8,726 nucleotides of DNA, taken from JBILVQ01 sp044370375 (GTDB lineage: Bacteria > Bacteroidota > Bacteroidia > UBA4408). Position numbers and translations under genes: made by a program. Below the pieces are notes generated by a model. It did not search any database. It saw only the letters and a program-made list of their open reading frames with translations, and was not told where the DNA came from. The DNA is taken from the NCBI GenBank assembly GCA_044370375.1, contig JBILVQ010000128.1, forward strand, positions 1-8,726, read 5' to 3'. Shown in pieces: positions 1-5,538 of the stretch; within the stretch, counting starts at the first letter, position 1, and each line of letters begins with the position of its first letter.

Positions 1-49
1 CCTAAACTTATTTTTTATTGTAAATTCAAGGTAAAATCTAAATGCTAAT

Positions 50-1153
50 TTATTCATCTTTCAAAAGCAATTCGTATTGATTTGAAATCGCAATGCAACT
101 TTTCTTTACATCATTTTTTTCTACCCAGGCGCGTGCCCTTTTTACCATTTCAAGTTTTAAGCTGGGGTTTTCTGTGAAATGAAGGATGGCTTTTGCCATT
201 TCCATGGGTTCATTGCTTTCAATTAATTTGCAGTATTCTTCGCCTAAATCTGCACATATTCCTACCCTGCTGGTTATAATAGGAATTCCCGATGCCATGG
301 CTTCCAGAAAAACTATTCCCTCAGATTCAAATCTTGCCGCATGAATAAAATAATCTGCGTTTTGGTAAATACTATTTATTTTATCATGTGGAACAAATCC
401 CATGAATTGAATATCATCTTCCAGGTTGTTTTGTTTTACGAATTTCTGGACTTCTCCGTTATAGTAATCTCTCCCAACATGGATTAGTTTACAAGGAATC
501 TGAGTTTTTAGAATTTTTAGAACTTCTACCAGAAACATTGTATTCTTTACAGGATGCAGGTAGGAAACACTTAAAAGAAGCAACTCTTTATTCTTTCGCA
601 AGGGTTCAAAATTAAACTTACTCGTATTTATTCCTCTAGGAATTATTTCAATTCTTTTGAGGGTCTTTAAATTCTTTAATAAATCAACTGCCTGAAAGTT
701 ACTTAAGGCCAATACCAAGTCAGCCTGCTCAGCCACCCATTGGTTTATTTTAAGGGTTTTTCTTTTTAAGGCATCTCCAAATCCTATATCAGGGATTCCA
801 GAAAATTCTGCTGCATCCATTGCAACGATCACTTTCTTCCTGAAAATTTTGCCGATTAAAATTCCTGTAAAACCGGTTGGAAAGGTGGAATGACAATGTA
901 TAAGGTCGTACCTTTTTGTGAAAAACCTGAAGAAAATCATTAGAAAAAAGAATAGCTCTCTAAGTCTTCTTGGCTGCCTTGGATGAACTACTCTGATGAT
1001 GTTAAATTTGTTATTACGATAGTTTTTTTTATTGTATTCAATAAATAAATCGATATCGTATTCTTTTGATAATTCCTCCAGTAGTGTAACATAAGAGGGA
1101 ATACGCAATACGCCAAGACCTAGAAAGGCTATCTTCTTTTTTCGGATTTTCAC
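50..1153 (-). CDS. Glycosyltransferase family 4 (GT-B fold)
   Basis: A 367-residue protein that likely moves a sugar from a nucleotide-sugar donor to a growing surface glycan at the cytoplasmic side of the inner membrane. The N-terminal half (about 1-180) resembles the GT4 acceptor domain: an IAFLGLG opening strand, then DLIHCHST (83-90) and IPRGIN (171-176). The C-terminal half has the donor domain: SYLHPVKN (197-204), FMGFVPHDKI (250-259) and the family's E-x7-E signature with E276 and E284 in FESEGIVFLE, followed by AMASGIPII. Length is normal, so the gene looks intact. The start is GTG at 1153; an in-frame TAA lies five codons upstream, and no ATG fits the first beta strand. It follows the methyltransferase by 33 bases, probably in one transcript. 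The DNA is visibly AT-rich (16 G/C in 601-660). Sugar and acceptor cannot be read from sequence. Family call is secure; role in exopolysaccharide or O-antigen synthesis is inferred from the neighbour. Confidence 0.9.
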   Translation of the reverse strand: MKIRKKKIAFLGLGVLRIPSYVTLLEELSKEYDIDLFIEYNKKNYRNNKFNIIRVVHPRQPRRLRELFFFLMIFFRFFTKRYDLIHCHSTFPTGFTGILIGKIFRKKVIVAMDAAEFSGIPDIGFGDALKRKTLKINQWVAEQADLVLALSNFQAVDLLKNLKTLKRIEIIPRGINTSKFNFEPLRKNKELLLLSVSYLHPVKNTMFLVEVLKILKTQIPCKLIHVGRDYYNGEVQKFVKQNNLEDDIQFMGFVPHDKINSIYQNADYFIHAARFESEGIVFLEAMASGIPIITSRVGICADLGEEYCKLIESNEPMEMAKAILHFTENPSLKLEMVKRARAWVEKNDVKKSCIAISNQYELLLKDE

Positions 1154-1186
1154 CTTACAGCGTTGTTAGCACAAATCGTTTGTTTT

Positions 1187-1852
1187 TCAAATCCTGGATA
1201 ATTCCCATAGGCAAAGTGATTTATCGGCATAAATTCCGTTGCCTTCACTACATTGTTCATTAATGATGCTATGCGGTATTGGTAATCGAAACGGTTCTTT
1301 TTCGAGATTAATGGGTCTCCAATCTCCTGTAATAATATCCTCATTTTCGTGGTGCGGAAAACTGGTAGCCAGCAGATATCTAGCTCCTGATTTCTTTAGG
1401 TTATTAATGGCCTTATTAATATTTTTGTACGAAAAATGAACAAGGCAGTCACGGCAGATGATAAGATCCACCGCTGGTATTTTATCCTTGGTTATATCAC
1501 CAACAATGAACTTTAAATGTCGATCTCCGTATTTTTTGTTGTTGTCTTCAATTAACTCAGGCACGATATCCATCCCGGTGTAGCTTAACTGTTCAAGATT
1601 AATTTCTTTCATCCAGTTAAAATCTCCACATGGAACATCTAGTATACTTTTGATTTCTAAATCTTGGAAAAGTTTCTGTATTTCTATTCTAATTTTCTCT
1701 GTTTGTTCAAGAGTGCTTCCGGGTCCTGAACGACTCTCTTTATTTTTCCAACCATTGTTTTTAAATATTTGCCTGAAAATATGCCTTTGTGAGAAAAGAG
1801 TATTGGGTAAAAGTTTGATTTTTACCAACTGATATTTTAGTTTATCGATCAT
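1187..1852 (-). CDS. Class I SAM-dependent methyltransferase, surface-polysaccharide type
   Basis: A 221-residue Rossmann-fold methyltransferase using S-adenosylmethionine. The SAM-binding motif I is ILDVPCGDFNWM (70-81), the acidic residue after strand 2 is D95 in YTGMDIV, and GDI (118-120) and LIICRDCLVHF (130-140) form the next core strands. An upstream SGPGSTLEQT (42-51) and a terminal DKSLCLWEL (210-218) are, as I recall, characteristic of a subgroup often found in capsule, O-antigen and exopolysaccharide clusters. The methyl acceptor is unknown; a sugar hydroxyl or acid group is an inference from that context and from the glycosyltransferase just downstream. The ATG at 1852 suits the family length. 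Only about 43 bases separate it from the pruA terminator, and I see no clear promoter there; a weak AGG lies upstream of the ATG. The gene is AT-rich (19 G/C in 1501-1560), like the glycosyltransferase and unlike pruA, which suggests separate ancestry. Confidence 0.85.
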   Translation of the reverse strand: MIDKLKYQLVKIKLLPNTLFSQRHIFRQIFKNNGWKNKESRSGPGSTLEQTEKIRIEIQKLFQDLEIKSILDVPCGDFNWMKEINLEQLSYTGMDIVPELIEDNNKKYGDRHLKFIVGDITKDKIPAVDLIICRDCLVHFSYKNINKAINNLKKSGARYLLATSFPHHENEDIITGDWRPINLEKEPFRLPIPHSIINEQCSEGNGIYADKSLCLWELSRI

Positions 1853-1896
1853 TGTTTACCTGTATCCAATTGTTTCTTCTTGGAGGTTAATTGTAA

Positions 1897-1930
1897 AAAA
1901 AAAGCAGGTCAATTAGAACCTGCTTTTTTT
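1897..1930 (-). terminator. Intrinsic terminator of pruA, symmetrical
   Basis: A perfect 13-bp stem: seven A:T pairs (1897-1903 with 1924-1930) plus GCAGGT (1904-1909) with ACCTGC (1918-1923), around an 8-base loop. On the minus strand the stem starts one base after the pruA TGA stop and ends in a run of nine T. On the plus strand it also ends in seven T, so it could act in both directions, but no plus-strand gene is seen upstream. It should separate pruA from the methyltransferase/glycosyltransferase pair. Confidence 0.9.
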
Positions 1931-1931
1931 A

Positions 1932-3557
1932 TCACCCCAAAAACGGATACCTGTAATCCGTTGCAGGCACAAAGGTTTCTTTGATGGTGCGTGGCGATAC
2001 CCAACGCAATAAATTGATCATGGAACCTGCCTTATCATTGGTGCCTGAACCCCTCGCTCCTCCAAAAGGCTGCTGTCCAACCACCGCCCCGGTACATTTA
2101 TCATTGATGTAAAAATTACCCGCAGCATGCACCAGTTTTTTTGATGCCAGTTCAATGGCGTATCTGTCTTGCGCAATAATGGCCCCGGTAAGTGCATAGG
2201 TTGAAGTTGTATCAACAAGATGAAGGGTTTCTTCAAATGCCTCGTCATCGTAAACGTAAAGCGTCAAAACAGGCCCGAAAATTTCTTCACACATGGTCAC
2301 GTATTTCGGGTCCTTGCTCACAATTATGGTTGGCTCCACAAAATATCCTTTGCTTTTGTCGCTATTACCGCCGGCAATGATTTCAACATCTTTGTTCCCC
2401 TTAGCGGAATTGATGTAATTGGTGATTTTATCAAATGACTTTTCATCTATAACAGCATTAAAGAAATTGCTGAAGTCTTCGGTAGGTCCCATTTTGATGG
2501 ATGCCAAATCTGCCAATAAACCTTGTTTCACCGCTGGCCAAATACTTTTTGCAATGTATGCTCTTGATGCTGCGGAGCACTTTTGTCCCTGATATTCAAA
2601 AGCGCCACGGGTTAACGCAGTTACAACCGTAGGAACATCTGCACTCGCATGCGCAACAATAAAATCTTTACCCCCGGTTTCTCCCACAATTCTTGGATAA
2701 GATTTGTACAAGTGAATGTTGTTGCCAATGGTTTTCCAAATTTCGCGGAAAATTTCTGTGGAACCCGTAAAATGGATACCTGCGAAATCAGGATGTTTAA
2801 AGATTACTTCTCCTGCTTCCGGTCCTGAAACAAAAACCAAATTGATTACGCCATCCGGAACCCCTGCTTCTCTAAACAATTCCATCAAAACATGGGCAGA
2901 ATAAATTTGCGTATTGGCTGGTTTCCAAACCACGGTGTTGCCCATCAAAGCAGGTGAACTTGGTAAATTACCGGCAATGGCCGTAAAATTAAAAGGAGTC
3001 AATGCAAATACAAATCCTTCCAGTGGTCTTTGTTCAACACGGTTCCATATCCCGGGAGAGGAAATGGGTTGTTGCTGGTAAATCTCCGTCATGTATTGCA
3101 CGTTGAAACGCAAAAAATCAGTGAATTCACAGGCGGCATCAATTTCTGCCTGATAAACACTTTTGCTCTGTCCCAGCATGGTAGCCGCATTCAGGCGGTT
3201 TCTGTAAGGCCCCGCCGCCAACTCAGCGGCCTTCAAAAAGATGGAAGCACGGTGCTCCCATGATAAATTAACCCAATTTTCACGGGCTGCTAAAGCAGCA
3301 TGAATGGCCTGTGTAACGTGTTCTTTGCCCCCTTTGTGGTAATTACCCAACAGGTGTTGGTGATCGTGCGGACAGCTCAGTTTACCGGTGTTTCCTGTGC
3401 GAATTTCTTTTCCGCCAATAAACATAGGGATATCAAGTACCTTCGACCTTAGCTCTTCGATGGTTTTTTGTAATGAAACTTTTTCTGCTGAACCCGGTGC
3501 GTAATTTTTTACCGGTTCGTTGACTGCTTTCGGAACGTGAAAGAATCCTGTTGACAT
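1932..3557 (-). CDS. pruA: L-glutamate gamma-semialdehyde dehydrogenase (1-pyrroline-5-carboxylate dehydrogenase)
   Basis: A 541-residue NAD-dependent aldehyde dehydrogenase that oxidises glutamate semialdehyde (open form of P5C) to glutamate, the second step of proline breakdown, in the cytoplasm. Visible ALDH landmarks are TPFNF with N190, VVWKPAN with cofactor-binding K212, FTGS (263-266), general base E293 in ETGGKD, catalytic C327 in QGQKCSAASR, EEIFGPV (424-430) and QPFGGARGSGTNDKAG (496-511). The long N-terminus and total length match the mitochondrial ALDH4-like group of single-function enzymes common in Bacteroidota, not the bifunctional PutA type. I chose the ATG at 3557 (MSTGFFHVP). 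A 10-residue extension to 3587 is open, but it would run through a terminator-like hairpin and a promoter-like -7 box. No proline dehydrogenase gene is in the window. The gene is GC-richer than the two genes that follow (36 G/C in 2041-2100). All catalytic residues are present. Confidence 0.96.
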   Translation of the reverse strand: MSTGFFHVPKAVNEPVKNYAPGSAEKVSLQKTIEELRSKVLDIPMFIGGKEIRTGNTGKLSCPHDHQHLLGNYHKGGKEHVTQAIHAALAARENWVNLSWEHRASIFLKAAELAAGPYRNRLNAATMLGQSKSVYQAEIDAACEFTDFLRFNVQYMTEIYQQQPISSPGIWNRVEQRPLEGFVFALTPFNFTAIAGNLPSSPALMGNTVVWKPANTQIYSAHVLMELFREAGVPDGVINLVFVSGPEAGEVIFKHPDFAGIHFTGSTEIFREIWKTIGNNIHLYKSYPRIVGETGGKDFIVAHASADVPTVVTALTRGAFEYQGQKCSAASRAYIAKSIWPAVKQGLLADLASIKMGPTEDFSNFFNAVIDEKSFDKITNYINSAKGNKDVEIIAGGNSDKSKGYFVEPTIIVSKDPKYVTMCEEIFGPVLTLYVYDDEAFEETLHLVDTTSTYALTGAIIAQDRYAIELASKKLVHAAGNFYINDKCTGAVVGQQPFGGARGSGTNDKAGSMINLLRWVSPRTIKETFVPATDYRYPFLG

Positions 3558-3584
3558 AAAAAAAATGCCGCTATTTTGGCGGCA
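3558..3584 (-). terminator. Terminator-like hairpin abutting the pruA start codon
   Basis: On the minus strand TGCCGC (3584-3579) pairs perfectly with GCGGCA (3571-3566) around a 7-base loop and is followed by eight T (3565-3558), directly before the pruA ATG at 3557. It has the form of an intrinsic terminator and may end apaG transcripts. Because it also sits where a ribosome-binding site would be, it could act as an attenuator or translation-blocking hairpin for read-through mRNA. Shape is seen; function is inferred. Confidence 0.7.
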
Positions 3585-3614
3585 CAAAGCTAAGCATTTT
3601 AGGCTAATCTCAAT
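3585..3614 (-). promoter_or_regulatory. Candidate Bacteroidota-type promoter for pruA
   Basis: On the minus strand TAGCTTTG (3592-3585) is a full match to the Bacteroidota -7 consensus TAnnTTTG, with ATTG (3614-3611) as the -33 element and 18 bases between. The -33 element overlaps the apaG stop codon. Expected initiation a few bases downstream, near 3580, would fall inside the first arm of the hairpin at 3566-3584, leaving a leader of roughly 20 bases. The motif match is seen; activity is inferred. Confidence 0.55.
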
Positions 3615-3996
3615 TTAATCTGAAAGGACTAATCAGATTAAATTCAGGGATATTTACATTAAATTTCAGCCCTTCTGGCTCCCAACGCATTAAATAACTT
3701 CCCTTCATGGTGCCGAATTCTGAAATCAGCCGACAAAAACTTTCATATTCGTAGGTCCCGCCCGGTGGAATGGTTGGTTGTTCTCCAATCACACCTGCGC
3801 CTTCAACCTCATCATGCGTGCCCAATGAGTCAAAGATAATCCAATGCCTGCGCAACAAAGTACAGGTTTTGGAACTATTGTTTTCTATGCTGATCCGATA
3901 AGAGAATAAATGCGGTAAATCGGCTCTCGATTTTTCCTGCACCCTGTATTGGGTTTCAACACTTATTTTGATTCCGTTGGTGATGGCTGTTACCAT
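3610..3996 (-). CDS. apaG: ApaG domain protein (DUF525)
   Basis: A 128-residue single-domain ApaG protein with an immunoglobulin-like beta sandwich. The family signature is clear: YRISIENNSS (33-42), RRHWIIFDSLG (49-59), VEGAGVIGEQPTIPPGGTYEYESFC (64-88, read in parts), FGTMKGSYLM (94-103) and a terminal FNVNIPEFNLISP. Length is typical (about 125-130) and the gene looks complete. The enterobacterial protein is linked to cobalt/magnesium homeostasis and sits beside apaH, but its biochemical role is unsettled, and no apaH is seen here. Instead pruA follows 52 bases downstream on the same strand. The terminator-like hairpin and promoter-like elements between them suggest the two may be separately controlled despite being adjacent. 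The ATG at 3996 is the only sensible start; a candidate promoter lies just upstream. Confidence 0.93.
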   Translation of the reverse strand: MVTAITNGIKISVETQYRVQEKSRADLPHLFSYRISIENNSSKTCTLLRRHWIIFDSLGTHDEVEGAGVIGEQPTIPPGGTYEYESFCRLISEFGTMKGSYLMRWEPEGLKFNVNIPEFNLISPFRLN

Positions 3997-4015
3997 GTTT
4001 TTGAATTCAGTAATA

Positions 4016-4046
4016 CAATAATAGAAATTTTTTTCGAAAATTCAAT
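4016..4046 (-). promoter_or_regulatory. Candidate promoter for apaG
   Basis: On the minus strand TATTATTG (4023-4016) matches five of six fixed positions of the Bacteroidota -7 box TAnnTTTG. ATTG (4046-4043) is a possible -33 box, with 19 bases between. Initiation near 4010 would leave a short A/T-rich leader before the ATG at 3996. The surrounding DNA is very AT-rich, so chance matches are likely; a second TATTATTG upstream lacks a well-spaced -33 element. Confidence 0.35.
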
Positions 4047-4242
4047 AATAATCCAAAAAGCTTGTAATACTTATCAACAAGAAACCTAGATTTTGTTAAA
4101 GATTTTTAAAGGTTCCTTTATCCGGAGCAGCAGGGCATTAAACTTCTTCGCTTGAAGGGTTGTAAAGGATGATGGCGTGGTTTTAAGAAAAATTTGCAAA
4201 TAAAAATCAAACAAATACAAAGAGGAGAAAACCCACTGGGCA

Positions 4243-4340
4243 TTAAGCATCAGTAGCCATTCTTAGGGCAAGATTAAAATCCGCAGCCCGGTATTGAAAT
4301 CCATGGCTTATAAAGCGTCCGTCCCTATAGGAATGCTTAA
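4243..4340. repeat. Cluster of imperfect inverted repeats, REP-like and decayed
   Basis: Several inverted repeats lie within about 100 bases. TTAAGCAT (4243-4250) is complementary to ATGCTTAA (4333-4340). GGGC (4266-4269) pairs with GCCC (4286-4289), with GAT/ATC inside. AGCC (4285-4288) pairs with GGCT (4305-4308), with GG/CC inside; it shares bases with the previous hairpin, so the two exclude each other. CCTATAGG (4324-4331) is a perfect palindrome inside GCGT...ATGC (4315-4336). On the minus strand, strings such as GGATTTCAAT and CATTCCTATAGG resemble, from memory, intergenic hairpin repeats common in Bacteroidota genomes and associated with IS200-like RAYT transposases. Most arms are interrupted, so this looks like an old, degraded copy. 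No transposase gene is nearby. A structured RNA is the main alternative. Confidence 0.4.
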
Positions 4341-4441
4341 GCTTATTGTTGGAATGGTTTCAAAAAACGTAGAAGAAAATTGAAATACGATAACCGCGTC
4401 AAAAGGCGAGAAGGGTAGGAGCAGTAAGGCTAAAAAAAATC

Positions 4442-5215
4442 TTACCTCAAAAATACACACAAAGTATCAAACTGCTCAACACTCAACTGCTCTGGCCTTA
4501 ATCCGGCAAAAGGCAAATCATCCATGCCCGGTTTCATCATCGATTTCAAAGAATTACGCAAGGTCTTCCTGCGCTGATTAAATGCAGTTTTTACAACGGT
4601 CTTAAAAAAAGCAGGTTCCGATTTTATCCTCGGCTCCTCCAATAAATCCAAACGCATAACACCCGATTTAACCCTAGGTGGCGGTACAAAAGCATCTTCA
4701 CCAACGGTGAATAAATATTCACACTTGAAAAAGGATTGCAATAAAACACTCAAAATACCATAGTCCTTATTGCCCGGTGCTGAACATATCCGTTCCGCTA
4801 CTTCTTTCTGCAACATAAAAACACATTGATGCACCCATTCACGATTGTCTAAAACCCTGAATAATATCTGCGAACCAATGTTGTAAGGCAAATTACCTAC
4901 AATAAAAATAGACGCATTGTCCGCAAATTCTTTTATATTCAATTGCAAAAAATCACCGCAAAAACGATTGGCCTGTAATTGAAATTTTTGCGCCAATACC
5001 TCAACCGAACGTTGATCTATTTCTGCTAAGTGTAAGCGCTGTCCGTAGTGTTCCAACAGTTGACCTGTAATGGCCCCGGTACCGGGTCCTATTTCAATGA
5101 TTTTTCCCTTGTTTTCTATGACCAGAATCGCATCAACAATTTTTTGTATAACGCTTTCATCCGTCAAGAAATGTTGACCAAGATGCTTTAAAGCTTTGAT
5201 TTCATGCTTAATCAA
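4442..5215 (-). CDS. rsmA: 16S rRNA (adenine1518-N6/adenine1519-N6)-dimethyltransferase RsmA/KsgA
   Basis: A 257-residue SAM-dependent enzyme that dimethylates two adjacent adenines in the 3'-terminal helix of 16S rRNA late in small-subunit assembly. Signatures are LGQHFLTDESVI (12-23), the SAM loop IEIGPGTGAITGQLLE (40-55), AEID (64-67), GDFL (87-90), catalytic NLPYNIGSQI (108-117), PPPRVKSGVMRLD (178-190) and NQRRKTLRNSLK (213-224) in the C-terminal helical domain. Length is normal and no key residue is missing. The start appears to be TTG at 5215: the frame opens after a TAA with codons TCG ACT AGT ATT TTG, and no ATG or GTG precedes the conserved LGQHFL block. The TTG lies 4 bases after the DUF4286 TAG stop, so translational coupling is plausible. 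It is the last gene of the serS run; the long repeat-bearing intergenic region follows. Confidence 0.96.
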   Translation of the reverse strand: MIKHEIKALKHLGQHFLTDESVIQKIVDAILVIENKGKIIEIGPGTGAITGQLLEHYGQRLHLAEIDQRSVEVLAQKFQLQANRFCGDFLQLNIKEFADNASIFIVGNLPYNIGSQILFRVLDNREWVHQCVFMLQKEVAERICSAPGNKDYGILSVLLQSFFKCEYLFTVGEDAFVPPPRVKSGVMRLDLLEEPRIKSEPAFFKTVVKTAFNQRRKTLRNSLKSMMKPGMDDLPFAGLRPEQLSVEQFDTLCVFLR

Positions 5216-5219
5216 AATA

Positions 5220-5528
5220 CTAGTCGATTAAAGCGAGTAAAGTTCTGAAGGCCGCAAATTTTCCGGGGAATCTTTCTAATCCTTTTTTTTGCAGTTGGGG
5301 TGCAAATTTCTCTTTGTATTGTTCGTAGGCCGCTATGTCCGGAGCCAGGTATTGAACCGAATAACTAATGCCATCCACCTCCTCGCTCAATATTTTGGTG
5401 AACCTTTTTTCAAGAAAAATTCCCGTTTCCATCACTTCCGGTAAATGAACTTCTTTCATCCACTGAACCCATTCCTGTTCAATTTCTTTGTCAATACTGA
5501 TGGTTACATTATATATGATCTTGCTCAT
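5220..5528 (-). CDS. DUF4286 family protein
   Basis: A 102-residue soluble protein with no signal peptide or membrane segment. It opens with the strand IIYNVTISIDKEIEQEW (4-20), then WMKEVHLPEVMETGIF (23-38), RFTKIL, ISYSVQYLAPD (54-64) and a helix leading to FPGKFAAFRTLLALID. This pattern and length match DUF4286, a Bacteroidota family that looks like a small ferredoxin-like or dimeric alpha-beta barrel domain; the fold is an inference from the alternating strands and helices. No catalytic residues are recognisable and its function is unknown. It starts with ATG 10 bases after the TPR gene and ends 4 bases before rsmA. Tight placement before rsmA, recurrent in this phylum as I recall, hints at a link to ribosome maturation but does not prove one. 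Confidence 0.87.
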   Translation of the reverse strand: MSKIIYNVTISIDKEIEQEWVQWMKEVHLPEVMETGIFLEKRFTKILSEEVDGISYSVQYLAPDIAAYEQYKEKFAPQLQKKGLERFPGKFAAFRTLLALID

Positions 5529-5538
5529 GCTTTAAGGT

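Larger units (their letters stand above)
3997..4441. other. 445-base intergenic region, no gene found
   Basis: No open frame of convincing length or family resemblance was seen on either strand. Contents by position: a candidate apaG promoter (4016-4046), a short hairpin TAAAG/CTTTA (4107-4120), a perfect palindrome ATTTGCAAAT (4192-4201), and an inverted-repeat cluster (4243-4340). The side next to rsmA (4361-4441) has eight T after the rsmA stop on the minus strand but no GC-rich stem before them, so no confident rsmA terminator can be called. Every other gene junction in the window is short, which makes this gap stand out. Confidence 0.75.

Noticed and set aside
1150..1344. 64-residue minus-strand ORF between the methyltransferase and glycosyltransferase.
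   Set aside because: It lies almost wholly inside the methyltransferase in another frame and has no recognisable motif; it is a shadow frame.
1239..3263. Several plus-strand ORFs of 60-77 residues within the methyltransferase and pruA genes.
   Set aside because: All are antisense to well-supported genes, have no domain character and no signals of their own.
3558..3587. Ten-residue N-terminal extension of the P5C dehydrogenase (start at 3587).
   Set aside because: The extension is encoded by a terminator-like hairpin and T-run and overlaps a -7 promoter box; the ATG at 3557 gives a normal family N-terminus.
4107..4120. TAAAG/CTTTA hairpin as a terminator.
   Set aside because: The stem is only 5 bp and AT-rich with a tight loop, and no T-run follows on either strand.
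3997..4441. tRNA, tmRNA, RNase P RNA or SRP RNA in the long gap.
   Set aside because: None of the conserved landmarks of these RNAs was found on either strand; only short imperfect hairpins are present.
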